Of a stretch of DNA of 64,000 nt, positions 1-12,794 are shown in pieces (within the stretch, counting starts at the first letter, position 1; the number at the start of each line of letters is the position of its first letter). The position numbers were made by a program, and so were the translations under genes. The notes under the pieces are model-generated. The model saw only the letters and a program-made list of their open reading frames with translations, was not told the origin of the DNA and made no database searches. The stretch comes from Lycocorax pyrrhopterus obiensis. Lineage: Eukaryota > Chordata > Aves > Passeriformes > Paradisaeidae. The stretch lies in the NCBI GenBank assembly GCA_014706295.1, contig JACSVZ010000014.1:70025541-70089540 (forward strand). The letters run 5' to 3'.

Positions 1-2500
1 CTGCAGGGGCAGAAACCTCTACAAATGTCACACAGACTTATAAATGCCTCTGAATGCACCATCATCCTGCTTGTGCTCATGTCTGGAAGGTCACGTGGCT
101 TCTTCCAGCACACACTACTTTGTGTGTTTAAATGACATGCCATTGTAAATAAAATGCTACTTGAGTGCCTGTAAAAATGCAGAAGTCTTTCAGAACAAGC
201 AAATTACCCCAACTTGTAATTTCATTGAAAACACTGTAAAAATAGCCATACCTTTCATATCCCAAGGAGGAAAAGGTGATGGAGATTTATGCTTTTCCTT
301 GAACACACAGATTTATAACAGTGTGTAATGTACATTCATTTCATCCATATTTATAACTGCATTGATGCAGAGTCTGGTATCCATTACTTTAATCTATGTA
401 ACTTGATCATCAGAAACTTAAACCATAATTTTTAACACATATCACCAAGAATTTCAGTTTGATTCAAAAAAGAAGAATATATTAAAATCCCAGCTGCAAT
501 TAGTTACTAAAACTGAACTTTTTTGCTTAAATACATCTGTTTGTTCACATACGCTCTGTTCCATTCTGCCTTGTGCTGGGTATTTTACTTCAGGTTAATC
601 CTACAACAACTCACTACAAAATACCTTGAGGGTAGAAGAAAAAAAAAACCACAGTTCAGGATCATATTTGGAAGAATTCCTGTAAATAAATCTTTTACAT
701 CTTGGCAAAGTGAAATCAGGAATTGAAGAGTCAGTGACAGCAGTAGCCTCTAGTCACTTAGAGTGAAGTGGAAAAAATAATTCCAGGCCAAGATCAAAGG
801 CTCCAATTGACAGACAGAAGAAATTAAACCCAGATACCATTTCATAAACATGGAGCGATTGACGTTCACCACATGGTTATTGTCCAGCAATGGAAAATAA
901 AACATCTGTACTCCTCAAGCCACTGACTGGATGACCCAGAACTGAAATTACTCGGTTGCCTGGTGCTGAGAAGGTGTTCCATTGTTTTCTTTCCCCACTT
1001 TGATTTCACTCTTTCAGCAGCATTGAAAGGTGGAATACCTGGACTGTTAGAAAATAGCACATTAGAATGAACATACGCTCGTTTTCTGACAGGAAATGAC
1101 CTTCTTTTTCCTCGTCTTTGGGCCCATATTTTACTATTCATACTGCAGGTAAACATCAATAATTCCACAAATTTCAATGGGTTGAGTTCGAGTATAGCAA
1201 GCAACACAACCTTAAATGAAATTAACGGGAAGTGGATGCTGTCTGTGATGTTGGAGGAACGATGTTTGAGTATATGCTCTTCATGCTTTCTAAGGGAGGT
1301 AAATGACATTTCTCAGAATAATTTTTCACATCTTCTTTTTTTTCCCCTGCCTTCCTCATTGTTTTTCTCATTTCAGAACCATCAATCTGCACAAATGTAA
1401 ACAATGGAAATGAGGAGACCATGTGGGAGCTTGCTGTTGAAACCTTTGCATTACGGGGACCAGCAAGGTGATGTTTTCTAGTGAAAGCTACAAATTATGA
1501 AAATGATCACTGAAAAGGACAAATCATTTGCCATTTAGAATGAACTTTTAAATTGAGAACATTGATTAATTTCGTGTTACTATTCTTAGTCCTCACTCCA
1601 TTGAGGAGTTATCCCTTGAATAATGTCTACTAAATTTGTCTGAACTGCTGGCTGTTAAATTATTTTCCTTAGGTAGGAAACTGTAGGAGAAAGACAAAGA
1701 ACTTAGAATCTGTGACACATAGACTTCCAAAAAAAAGGAGTGCCCTATTGCAAAATAGTGTTTTTGTTTGAATAATTCTATTGCTTTCTTTACAATAACC
1801 TCTATATTGAACTGTGGTACGTGTGGAAATATCTTATTAAACCAGGAGCACGAGTGAAAGTTTTTCAGAGTTTGTCGCTGTAAGAGAAAGATCTTGTCCA
1901 CCACAACCAGAACTAAAAAGTGTGTTCCAGAGCTACATTAGGCCCATCGTATGAGGGCTAAACTCAATCTGAAGCACTGAAGAGGCACTGAAAATTAGAA
2001 GATAGAAAAAAATCAGACCTCTTATATTCAAACTTCAAAGCGTTTCCTCCGCAGTTCATTAAATGTTGTCGCTGGCTGGATTCAGAGGTAGAGATGCTCA
2101 AAATAAGGTTTTACAAAAGTAATTTGTTCTGTTTCAGATTTGTCCTCAGCTGCAATGCAGTTGCCCCCCTTGACTGCAAATACAGAATAAAACATCAGCA
2201 AGGAAGAAAAAGACATGTCTCGTCACTTTGAGAAATGTGGGAGGTATGCTGGGCCTCTAAAAAGCTCTCATTTTCTGTTTGATTTGGACAAGTTCCAAGA
2301 AACTCAGCTAGTCACCAGAAACCTATCTAAAGCTCAAACTCAACAATATTTAGCAGAACATCTCAAAACCACAGTGGCACCCATAAGTTCCCTCCACTGT
2401 TTCTCCTGGAAAGATCACGAATGCAGTCCCTTTTCCAGAGACAGACAACTCCCTTCAACAACAACAGTGAAAAATGCAGGTAAAAAAAAGCCACGCTATC

Positions 2501-2522
2501 TTTTCTTTCTTTCTTTCTTTTT
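2501..2522. repeat. (TTTC)n microsatellite
   Basis: Five to six tandem TTTC units lie in a pyrimidine-rich stretch. It is short and simple, with no associated element. Confidence 0.9.
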
Positions 2523-3167
2523 ACTATATCTTCCAATTGCTAGCAGACCAGCTTCCAGAGAGCACCAAATGTTTTCTCTCTCAAGCTACCTTCTGTTGTG
2601 TCCCACGGTATTGTGGCAGCCCACACAAACTAGATGTAGCAGAGGAACAAATAAATCACTTGCACATTTCGGTACCTACAGAGACTTCATCTCGGGTGCT
2701 GTCCTAGCAGTGGGAGGAGGTCCACGGTTTCATTGTGCTGTGAGCCCTCCTGAGCCGGCTCCCTTCAAGACTTGTTACCATAACAGCCGAATTTCTCCCC
2801 GTTGAGCAGCTCCCACCGCCGAAAATATGCAAAGTGACAGCACTGCACCTCCACTGCCCTGTCTGCTCAAGAGGCTGATCCCTGTATTGTCTGCACCTAC
2901 GTGGTGCAGTTAAGATACAGCTGCTGGGCTTTTTTTTTTAAAGACATCCACATTTTTCTGCTGGTGAGGCGAGCAGCGATTTTCTGTCAGTCATCGTGTT
3001 TCCCACAGCTGCCATCACACCACTTGAAAACAGACCCCAGGTGACCTGAATCCCAGATCCCCTCAGCCCAGGCAATATGCGAGTTGCCATATGTCGCTGT
3101 GGGTAATAGCTGACGCTGAACAGGTGTATGTCATCACAGCAGACCATCTGGAGGGCAGAAGATATTT

Positions 3168-3195
3168 AAAAAAAAAAAAAAAAAAGAAAAAAAGA
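3168..3195. repeat. A-rich tract, 18 uninterrupted A
   Basis: A run of 18 A is followed by GAAAAAAAG. It could be a degraded retroposon tail, but no parent element is recognisable next to it. Confidence 0.9.
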
Positions 3196-4772
3196 ATAAG
3201 AAATAAAGGTACTTTTCCAATGTACAAATCTTTTGGGTGGCTTTTTCAAGCAAACCTGGGCATGTAATGTCTGCCTTTCTTGTTTTCTGTCAATGACATT
3301 ACTTAAAATGAAAGAAGCCATGACACAGGTTTTACTCAGCCTGATTCTGCTTTTGTCTAGCAGTGGTCCACCTTGAAACTTGATTAATAACCATTCCAAG
3401 AAACCCACAAAGATTGCATTAGGGTTCATTGCTTTGGACCCTTTCCATTAACCTCAGCAGTGGAGAGCAGGGTGCCACAAAACTGTTGTACATAAAGCAG
3501 GAGTTGACCAGCCAAGCTGAGGAGACTTCCTGAAACATCACCCAACCACTCCCATTTAAGTTTGGTTAGTGGGAATGGGCTGAGAAAGCTGTTGAAAATA
3601 TTCTGGTCATCTCACTTGCCTCTGTGAGCTGAGCCAAAACAATGGCATCTGTTCTCTGATAAGAAGCTTGGAATTTTCAATGGTTCTTCGGTGTCACATC
3701 AAGAAGTCTCATGCTCAAAATTATGTAAGAGTTGTATGGTCTGGTTTGGTTTTGCATAGTTTTGGCTTGTATTGGGTTTTAGACCTTTTTTCCCCCCCCC
3801 CACAGATGGAAATCTAACATCAAAGAAGTGGGGGAACTTCATAGAACGTTCCTTTTTTACAAGATTTCTGAAGCAAAAAGCAAGTCCTTTCTCAGTCTGG
3901 CAAATGATGTAAAAGGAAAACGGCTAGTGACAGGCTTTGTCTTGACAACACAAACCTAAACATGGAATTTGTAGGACTCACCACTGCCAGTATTTCAGGG
4001 TTCTGTGACATAAACCTGCAGCACCTCCAAAGCCTTGAACGTTCAGGTTTAGCATCCTGGCGGAGGATGTGCTATAAAATTTGGATGTATGCAGAAACTT
4101 CCCAAATATTATTTTTTATCCAAGTTTAATTTAGACTCCATGCATAGCAGCATTATACTTTCTTAAAAATAAATCATTTGTACAAATAAAAGCTGGGTGG
4201 CACTATTTATGTATAGTTTCAAACTTCAGGATAACTGACACATTTTTTACCACCTCAGAGTAATTTAGTTGTGAGTTACAGGGTTTTAACTGTTTAGGGT
4301 TTGTTTTTTTTTTTGCAGGGGGGTGGTGGTTTGGTATTGTTTGGGGGGTGTTTTGGCATATAACCCCAACAAAAGCCATTAATTGCCTTACATGCTTGTT
4401 TCAGTCTCATTTGAATGCCTTTTTTGCAGCAGTTTATAATGTCAATGAATTTTATGTTCTAATTAATAAACCTCTGTTAATTCTTGGTCCAAAGACTGCA
4501 AGAGTCAGTGGAAACCAGTCAATTTTCTTTCAGAAATTTCATTGCCCTTTAAGAGTTTTAGAAATCAATATCATTTTCTAAGTTAATACTTCACATTCAA
4601 AAATGATAATAATGTGTAATATTTAAGGTAGTCTTTTGTTTTAAACAAAGGAGAACATAATACCTCTGAATCTCATAATCAAGCGATTTCACTCATTTTC
4701 TTATTACCATGGTTTCCAGATGAACGAGATACACAAAGTGCGGCTCCAGATCTTACGAGCAAAAGAATGAAT

Positions 4773-4832
4773 TCCTGGTGTAACTCCACTGAATTTAACA
4801 GAGCTTACATCAGGGAGTAATTTTGCCCAGCA
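4773..4832. repeat. degenerate amniote interspersed repeat (TAACTCCACTGAA...AGAGCTTACATCAGGG type)
   Basis: The stretch resembles a palindromic repeat widespread in turtle, crocodile and bird genomes, built around a central TAACTCCATTGAAGTCAATG-like core. Here the two inverted halves (TGTAACTCCACTGAA and the AGAGCTTACATCAGGG side) are diverged. Similar fragments occur at 12795-12840 and 32089-32140. I cannot assign a named family from memory with certainty. Confidence 0.45.
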
Positions 4833-5106
4833 GGATTAGGCAAGTCATTTACATAAAATTGGTACTGTACATCATGCGTCGAGTTGATGAATTTGCTGAG
4901 AGATTGACTTTATAACAGTGGGCTTGTATCACATGTTATAATTATTTGTATCATCCTTGGCTTCTTATTGTGATGTACATTACACATCCCAAAGGAGCTG
5001 GATAAAGGACACGCAGTTCGACGACACGCTGCTGAAACACACAGCAGCTGGAGGAACAGAACATAGACTTTCCTCTTTGGAGATTGCAAATATATCCAGA
5101 AGCATT

Positions 5107-5162
5107 AATTTTACAAGAGAGGAAATTAGGTGAGTGAGTGGCTTGACTGAAAAGCACACAGT
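5107..5162 (-). mobile_element. MIR-type SINE fragment
   Basis: The plus strand reads as the reverse complement of the MIR core: a TTTTACAAGAGAGGAAATTAGG block followed by GTGGCTTGACTGAAAAGCACACAG, matching the antisense of the MIR 'cctcagtttcc...tgtaaaa' and 'tgacttgcccaaggtcacacag' segments. The copy is short and strongly diverged, as expected for an element older than the bird-mammal split. Confidence 0.5.
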
Positions 5163-5662
5163 CTCTTGTCCTCTTGGTTTGTGTTGCTTGACATTTTTTT
5201 ATGTCATTTAAATTAATTTGATATTTGACAATAGCACAGGGCATCTTGAACTCTAGGTCAAGTAATGCTTTCATGTTTCTCAGAACCTTAAATAAAATTA
5301 AGTTTACTTTTACAAGGGACTGTTTTTGATGATTTTATCACAGATCTACAGATCCAAGTGTTTGTCCTAAAATGCAAAAAAAAGCAGAAGAAACTGAAAT
5401 GTGAAATTAGTACCAGCTGAAGGGAGAAAATACTTGTAGAAAAGAGCAGTTACCATCACTCCACCCACAGAAGAGTCTCAGAAGACAGTGGATGGCATGC
5501 AGAGGAAACCAGCCTGGATAAATGTGCAGCTGAGAAAAACAGGTCCCAGTGTCTGGAAGAGCAAATCTGCCAGTTTGGCCTTCCTGCATTTCTAAATTGG
5601 TCTTTACAGAGCGTTAGCAGGAGATGGATGAGTAAAATCCAGAAGGTGGGAAAGGAATGCAT

Positions 5663-5783
5663 GGAAGGAAGGGAGGAAGGGAGGGAGGGAGGAAGGGAAG
5701 GAAGGAAGGGAGGAAGGAAGGGAGGAAGGGAGGAAGGGAGGAAGGAAGGAAGGAAGGAAGGAAGGAAGGAAGGAAGGAAGGAA
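5663..5783. repeat. GGAA/GGGA homopurine microsatellite, about 120 bp
   Basis: Apart from its first few bases, the plus strand is an unbroken run of purines made of GGAA, GGGA and GGGAGGAA units. It becomes a pure (GGAA)n run in the last 50 bp. The complementary strand is all pyrimidine. Such mirror-symmetric homopurine tracts can form triplex DNA, and GGAA is the core site of ETS transcription factors. Both are known properties of the motif and are not demonstrated here. Confidence 0.97.
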
Positions 5784-8021
5784 TAGACAGGAGGACCTGA
5801 GCCTGACTCACATCAAATAACCAAGGAGGTACAGTGGGTCTCTAACCATCATCCACTTGAATACCCGAGTTCCCTGAGGAGTTTCCAGCTTTTTTTCTTC
5901 CCACTGACTTCCAATACAGTGTGGTTCAAGCCATTTCTTTGTCCAGAAACTCGTACCATCCATTCACATGCACAGCTCTGGGATCAAAGGGACCAAATTT
6001 CATCATAAACCTCCAGGGTAATTTGGTTCTGAACTCCAAGAAGACAACTCATCAGTTGAGCAGGTGCCTCAGGTGTTCCAAGAAAGATTTGCTATTGTAC
6101 CTACAAGGAGAGACTTCCCTACCAGGAAGAATCCTGTCTTGGGGGTCCCCAGGGAGTTACCTTTTGCCTTTTCCCATATGCCTGTTGTTTTGACACATGA
6201 ATCTTCTGTCAAAGCGTTCCCATGTTAGACTTTGCACCAGCTTGGGGTGTTACCCTTGCTGATTTGACTGTTCCAACTCAAAACCACTAAATATATATGC
6301 ACATATATAGGTGGCACAGCCTATGTTTCATCATACTCTGTTTCCAGAGTAACCTTCTAAAGCGTAGGACAAGGGAGTGCTGAGCTACTGATGAAAAAAG
6401 CTGATTTCTCAACCTCAAGACTACAATTATAGCAACAAATCCAACCAAGAATAATCAATTTCATTCCCACTACAATCTATTCCACGTAGTAGCACTTCAG
6501 AGTTTGTAACAGGTGATCTGGATGCTCCATTTCTGTGTGAAGAAAGCTTCCCATACAGTGCTTTGTACCTATTCAGGGCAAGCAGGCATTGATGCACTGT
6601 GCCACTGAATACTTCCAAAAATAGACTGTAGATACTGCAAAGTAACTGCTTTCTTTTGAAAAACGCCGTGACCTCCACGTGATCACAACACATCCAAAGC
6701 AACATGAATCTGGGCATTTCACTGTTAAAACTGCAGGCAGCACTTATGGGAGGGTAGCTGGATAATTCAAATCAGTATTTTTAGGCTCTGACTTCTTTCC
6801 TTGTCTCTAAATCCAGAAGAAAACAACAGCTACCTGAAGACAAGTGAGCTTTTTTCATATCTGCGTGTGTGACGCTGCCTGGTAGCTAATCAATATATGG
6901 AAGCAGCTTCAGATGTACCGCGAAATAAATGGGCTTCAGTTGGAAGAATAATGGTAGATGAGCTCAATAAATCTTCAGCAATCTGGATGTCCATATACGA
7001 AGGAAAAAGAAACATTTAAATGGAACGAAAACAAACGCAGGAAAAGGGAGCAATCTCAAACAGGGTAACGTGAAGCCACGTGGAGATTTTTGAACAGCTG
7101 TTGCATGGCCAGTTCTACATTTTATTTCACCTGTAAAGATTTTTTAAGAAAAGGTGTATATTCCCCATCATGAACACCCTCCAGATATTGCTGAGGTTAA
7201 CAAGGGCCACATGAGCATGTATAATGGCAGAGGGACCTCTTTGTCAGCCATTGAACATTCAAGAATTAGGCAACTTAATGGCAAAAAGACAGACCTGTAT
7301 TGCTTACAAATCCCCAGCACCAATAGCTTTGGAAAAGTTTTACTGACAGATATGAACGCAGAGAACAGCCTTTGACTCAATGACTCTTTGTCACTGTTTG
7401 ACTCATGAGAGGTCCCACCTCCCACTCTCAGGTGAGCTGGGGGTGTAGGAATGGGAGTTTTCTCTCAGGAGTCTTCTTTGGGCTGTGACAGAACCCAGCT
7501 CCAAGAAGAAACGCCTTTTTCTGATAACCTGGCTGCACAGTGCGCAAGCATCTGAGTCTTGGGCAGACATCTCAGATTAGGGGGGATGATGGGTGTGACA
7601 CACACTGGAACAGCCTTGGAACCCTTGGTGGTGACTGCAGAGGATGATTTGACTTTGGCATTCTTCAGAAATCCATAAGGAGACACTCAAAGTTGAGCTG
7701 CATTGGGATGGATTCGCAGCACTGAGCATTTTGCAGAGTAGAACAGCTGCTGGTATCCAGCATCCATCATGTTTATGGTAGCATTTAATTGTGTGGTAAG
7801 ATGCATGAAATAATATATCCTAAAAGCACGGTCCTCCCTTCCCACTTTCTCCATCCTAATGCTGAGCCTTTGAGACCTTCGACAATATGTCTAATTTCCT
7901 TTTGCTGCACAATCAAGCCCTGGAAAGAATGTGATCAATCTTTGGCAATTGCAGTGAAACCCTTCATGCTGTCACCTACCCAACTGGAAAACCAGGTAGG
8001 GAAGAAGAGTCTAGCAAAGAG
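5784..8021. other. non-coding unique DNA
   Basis: No gene, RNA or recognisable mobile element was seen. An 18-bp TA/CA palindrome (TATATATG-CA-CATATATA) lies near 6291-6308. All open frames are under 140 codons and lack known domains. Confidence 0.7.
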
Positions 8022-8522
8022 TCAGAACCACAGGATCACAGGGTGGCTGGATTTGAAGGGTCTGTGGGCACTGTTCAGCCAACACCCTTCTCAGAGCAGG
8101 TCTGAGCAGAGAAGTTTTCTTAGGACTTCTCCAGCTCAGTCTGGAATGTTTCCAGGGAAGAAGACTCTCTGGGCAACCTGCTCCAGTGTTCCACCGCTCT
8201 TCCAGTAAAAAAGTTTTTTATGACATCTGAATGGAATTTCCTGTGTTTCAATTTGTGTCTGTTGCCCCTTGCCCTTTCCTGAGGGGCCATGAGAATGGGC
8301 TGGCTCTGTCTTCTTTCCAGACTCTGGCCAGTGATTTACGCACGTTTATAATACCCCCAGTGACCTCCTCTTCTCCAGGCTGAACAGTTCCAGCTCTCTC
8401 AGCCTCTCCCCACACTGACAGATGCTCCAGTGTTGTAATACCCAGTAATTTCCAGTGCTGGACTCCCCTCAGCACGTGTGTGTTTTTCTTGGCGGGTGGA
8501 ACCCACCACCAGACTTGCTCCA

Positions 8523-8795
8523 CTAGATCAGTATCTTGCACTGAGGAGCCCAGCACTCCAGATGTGTGCCCCTTGGGTTGAGTAGAGGGAAAGGATCCCC
8601 TCCCTCGACCTGCTGGCTAAAGCAGCTCAGGATCCCACTGGCCATCTTTGCCATACAAGCACATTTCTGGCCCACAGTCAGCTTGGCATCCACCAGAACT
8701 TCCAAATCCTTCTCTGCCAAGCTGCTTCTCAGCCAGCTGGCCCCGGGCATGCAGAGAGACCATTCCTGCCCAAGAGGAGGAAATGGTTCTTCCAT
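8523..8795 (-). pseudogene. CR1 ORF2 remnant, distal part
   Basis: The minus-strand frame contains WLRSSLAEKDLEVLVDAKLT (residues 21-40), then MASGILSCF (51-59) and LECWAPQCK (79-87). These follow the order of the CR1 ORF2 region downstream of the reverse-transcriptase domain, near the 'LGVLVD.KL' and 'WAPQYKKD' motifs. The frame is a fragment of the larger CR1 copy. The neighbouring parts have shifted into other frames, so no functional protein is possible. Confidence 0.85.
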
Positions 8796-9101
8796 TTGCT
8801 GAATGTGGTGGTGTCCCTGACAGCCCTTTCCTCCAGCCTGTTGAGGTTCCCCTGAGTGTCAGCTCACCCACCTGGTCTGTCATCCACTCCTCTCAGTTTA
8901 GTATCCTTTGTGAGCAGGATGGGAGACCCCTCAGCCCCACCATGCAGGTTATTAATTAAGATGTTATGCAGTATTGGCTGCAGCATAAACTAATGGTGGC
9001 TGGTCTCCAGCTGAATATTGTGCCATTGACCAAAGCCCTCTCAGCCTCAAAGCTCAGCCAGCATTCAGTCCACCTCACTGGCCACTTTTTTAGCCTGTTC
9101 T

Positions 9102-9416
9102 TCATGAGTTTGTCCATGAGGGTGTCATGGGAGGTAGTGCTGGAAGTCTTGTAAAAGTCAAGATAAAAAACACCTGCTGCTCTCCCCTCATGTGCTGAGC
9201 CAGTAATTTCTTTGCATGGTGATCAGGCATTACAAATCCTTGCTGCCTGCTCATGATCTCCTTCTTGCCCTTAGTGTGTTTGGAAGCAGTTTCCAGCAGA
9301 AGTTTCTCCATTGCTTTCCCAGGGTTTGAGCTGAGGCTGTGCCATCTGCCATTCCATGTATCCTCCTTCTTGCCCTTGTTGAAGACAGGAATGATGAGAC
9401 ACTGGCTTCCTTGCAA
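9102..9416 (-). pseudogene. CR1 ORF2 remnant, start of reverse-transcriptase domain
   Basis: The minus-strand frame shows LIIPVFNKGKKED (residues 7-19), NPGKAMEKLLLE (31-42) and SRQQGF (56-61). These correspond to the CR1 reverse-transcriptase segment 'PIFKKG.KEDPGNYRPVSLTS.PGK.ME..I' and 'QHGF'. The NYRPVSL block is eroded to NGRWHSL and the frame is lost before the first catalytic aspartate. It is a decayed copy and cannot retrotranspose. Confidence 0.88.
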
Positions 9417-9612
9417 CCCTCAGGAATTTGTCTTGATCTCCACAACCCTTCAGAGATAATCATGGATGGCTGCACGATGACATTGGTCCACACCCTCAGC
9501 AGTTCTCACATCAGGCTCCTCATTTTCCGTCTGTTTGAATGTTCTCCAACCTGATCCTCTTGCCCTAAGGATAAGAGTTGACTGCTCCAGAGTTTCTCAC
9601 CGGAAAAATCAG

Positions 9613-12600
9613 GCATGGTAGTTAAAGTGAGCTTTCTTCAGCAAAGACATTATAGATGAAAGGGAGGAGCAGATACATTTTTTCATAGAAATGGAAAGAT
9701 TTCCTCCAATGCCTTCCTTCAAGACGCTTGTAGAGTGGTTTAGGGCTTTCCAGACTTTAATGGCAAGAACGTTGCACTGAATACCTGCTATGGTCACACT
9801 TTTGGCCCAGTGTGGGCTAAAAAATACCTCCCCAAAAGAGCAATATCCAAAGCAGCAGAAGATTAAGCAGGCTTTGATGCATAGCTACTGATGGACAGAA
9901 GTTCTGAAAATCACTCCAACCGAATGTCCTCCCACGTATAATACAAGAAGCCTAATGTTAACTCTTAGTTATTAGTTACCTTTCTTTTTCAAGCTTGACT
10001 ATGTGAATCAATGTCATAAAAATGTGATGTAAAATAACCAGCTAAAAGGGGCTATTTTATGATTATGAAATCTGTATGCTCAGCTGCCTGACTGAAACAT
10101 CAGTAATGATTCAGTCTGGGGGAATTCTGCTCCCTTGATCACGCTGGTGTACAGAAAGTCGGTGTCCACAGGCTGAAGCTTTTCTTTGTTGATTCTCTTG
10201 AAAGGCATTTTCCAGAATTCACCTTAATTCTGAATTTGGGATTGAGAGACCTATGTCAACATTGCACCACTTGTTAGCCACTACAAATAGTGAGAAGCCT
10301 GTGGCTAACAATTTTTCACTGCAAAGCTGCTACGGGCTGGTAAAAATACAAAGTCTTGTGAATATGATAAAGAGAAATGATGTACCACTTGTGACTGCAT
10401 AAGCACTTGTGGATTCTGCATATTGCAGTGTCCAAGAGAGTTGGACATGGCTAATGCAATGTAACAGCAGTGTTATGTCGTGTGCTCAGTAGCTGTGCAC
10501 TGAAGAAAACAGCTTGCTGCATCATCAGAAGCACCCTTGATGGGATGTCTTAGACATGTTACTTGTTAGGTTGATTTATTGATGAAAGCTGTTGGTTTTG
10601 CAATTATAATGGAGCTGTTGCCAAGCCCAGGAATTTCACTAGGCTTATTGATCCTCAGGTGTAGAGAACTTGTTGGCACAAGCAACTCAACTTGAATGCC
10701 TGAGCGCCAGAAAATACTCCAGTCATTATCCCTGTTCTGTCAAAATCCAAACGAGCCTCCCATTGGAGGAGACATCACTTAGGTTCCCAAAGTCACAGCA
10801 ACAACACTCTGAAACGCACAGCATCCTGCTTTTTGGAGTGAGATGCAGCTCCCTGCTCTAACGAGACAGCAGGGCCAGGACAGGTTAAACAGCACAGGAC
10901 ACCAGAGATCCTGATTTACATTTCATTCTCACATCTAATGGTCCATCCTGCCTCACCTGCTTTCTTGTGATTTCTCAGGTTATTTCCATGCACAGCCTCT
11001 GGTTTCTTTCACACTCTCTTGGTGAATGTCAGGTGCTCTGTTAAGCCCTGCTGGGTTTGAGCCCATCACTGGTGACATGGTGCATTTGCGAAACTTCCCG
11101 CAGCCCCTGTCTGTCCTGAAACCACAAGGAGCCAACAGGGTAAGCTATGTCCCATTGTTCTTTTGGAGTTGCTGATGATGGGCATTCTTTCTTAGTGATT
11201 CCTTTATCATTTTGGATAGAGCCTACTGTGATGCAGCTGTGCCCTGAAATCCACGTGTTAACGAAAAAGCGTATTCTTCATTATCAGCTCGGTGCACACT
11301 CAAGACATTGCTGATATAGACAGTGATAGGGTAGGGTTGTTTGGCAGTGTTAATGCATCTGCTGGAGCAGGAATGCCATGCAAGAAGAAAAGAGTTCAGT
11401 TGTTCAGAGTGGGGAGAAAATGTTGGAGCAGATAAATGATGAGATGGCATCTGTGTGGAAGCAGATGAAGATGGGAGAACCCAAGAGGATAATTAATGTG
11501 CTGAAACAGGAGCCAGATGTCAATAGATTCAGCTTTCCTGGTCATTTGAATGCTGATTCTGTAGTCTGTGTTGATGGGAAAGACTTGTTAGGCAGCCTGT
11601 TTGTGGAGTTCAGGATTGCCCATCTTAATCGCTTGTTAGGGGTACTTGACACTTTCCACTGCAGGTACTGTCAGCCAAAGGAAAAATAAAATTTGAGGAA
11701 CTGGTTTGAACAAGCCAAAGGTTCAGTTTTATTCCCAAAAAGCCCTTCTTCTGCTATTCCTGCCTGAAGTGAAACAATCTGCCCAAAACATCTAGATCTC
11801 CTGTTTTGAAGCAAAAAGGCGCACCAGGAGCCCCACGGGGACGTTTAGAGCTCTGCTCCTCACTCCTGCTGCCGTGGCACATGATGGAAGGAAGAAAGCA
11901 ATGAAGGCAGGAAGGCTGTCATCTGGCTCATGCTGGGCCTGATTGGTGCCCACTGGAGCCAGTGGTTTTGTGTCAGATGAAAGGCACAGGAGTGCATGTG
12001 AGGATTTACTCACATGCACCCTGGGGCAGGCAGAGCCAGTCCAGCCCTGGCTGCTGAAAATGGCTGTGTCCAGCTACTGCATTTTCTCATGGAAAACCAA
12101 TCCTCAGCTCTCCAGAAAGCCAGCCTGGGGGGCAGGAAAGGGCATTTGCTCTCTGTGGCGCTCAGGAGCTTTGTCCTGCCCATGCAGGGTGGTAGATCAA
12201 CATCAAAGTGAAGGAGGTCCTTCACAGGCAGCAACTCCCAAGGATGCTGAGAAAGCTTCTTGTTTGCCACTCCTACAGCATCCTTGTGCTTCTCTAACAG
12301 CAACGTTTGCAATTATTAAACATCCCATTTATAAGTAGGGTGCCACCTAAACCCCCTGATAGGACAGAGCAGGTGCAAGGACTGCAGTCCCAGACTCTGT
12401 GCCTCACTTCAGTAGTCAAAAGACAAATATATTCAAGGCAAAGTCATAACTTTTGTACCTACTGGACACCCAGCAGTTTTGTAAAAATAAGTAGTTTGTG
12501 TGTGTATTAAAGGAGAATGGGTGTGTATTTTAGGACAAGTGGCTTTTAAAAATGCATAAAAACACAAGGAAGGTACTTCTGCTTGTTTGTGCTCTGCATT

Positions 12601-12794
12601 GAATTGTTTTGTTTGCACTCTGCAGAGGGTGCCTGTTCAAATTTTGCCCCCAACCAGGAGACAAACTCTTTTTTTCAAATGTAGTGGCATGGATTTGGAC
12701 CACCAAAGATCCTGGTAACCCTGTCTTAATCTGAATTTTGACCTGGTAGTAATAGAATAAGATGTACTGAGCAGGAGGGGTTTTATGGCTCATG
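9613..12794. other. non-coding unique DNA
   Basis: No supported gene. The stretch 9960-10110 is AT-rich with CTATTTTATG (MEF2-like) and TAAAATA words and looks more constrained than its surroundings, but this cannot be tested here. A 103-codon frame at 11378-11689 is acidic and probably helical, but it has no recognisable family or splice context. Confidence 0.65.
10262..10324. repeat. inverted repeat, 11-bp perfect arms
   Basis: TTGTTAGCCAC at 10271-10281 is matched by its exact reverse complement GTGGCTAACAA at 10301-10311, with a 19-nt loop. An outer TTGCA (10262-10266) can pair with TGCAA (10320-10324) across an asymmetric internal loop. A competing small hairpin (CACTA/TAGTG) lies in the loop. 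The structure is seen in the sequence; any RNA function is speculative. Confidence 0.8.

Larger units (their letters stand above)
1..4772. other. non-coding, mostly unique AT-rich DNA
   Basis: No exon with a recognisable protein product is visible. The open frame of 196 codons at 2215-2805 has no domain and no sequence character that sets it apart from chance frames. The stretch holds only short simple repeats, listed separately, and AT-rich DNA with TAATTA-like and ATAAAT-like words around 4080-4720. An imperfect inverted repeat (8-nt arms 4011-4018 and 4044-4051) is present but is not strong enough to call an RNA. Confidence 0.7.
8022..9612 (-). mobile_element. CR1 LINE, 5'-truncated, about 1.6 kb
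   Basis: The plus strand reads as the antisense of a CR1 non-LTR retrotransposon. The 3' end is at the low coordinate: diverged end repeats (CAGAACCACAGGATCACAG), then the antisense 3' UTR and ORF2 C-terminus (CTCTGGGCAACCTGCTCCAGTG, TCTTCTCCAGGCTGAACAG, CCTCCCTCGACCTGCTGGCTA), then the reverse-transcriptase region. Translation of the minus strand gives CR1 ORF2 pieces in several frames, so the copy is inactive. The 5' limit near 9612 is where similarity to the region upstream of the RT core fades. Truncation at the 5' end is typical of CR1 insertions. Confidence 0.95.

Noticed and set aside
2215..2805. 196-codon plus-strand frame
   Set aside because: Low-complexity middle caused by a TTTC repeat, no family resemblance, no transcript signals.
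11378..11689. 103-codon acidic frame, helix-like start
   Set aside because: Not recognised, no splice sites that define an exon, and many frames of this size are present by chance.
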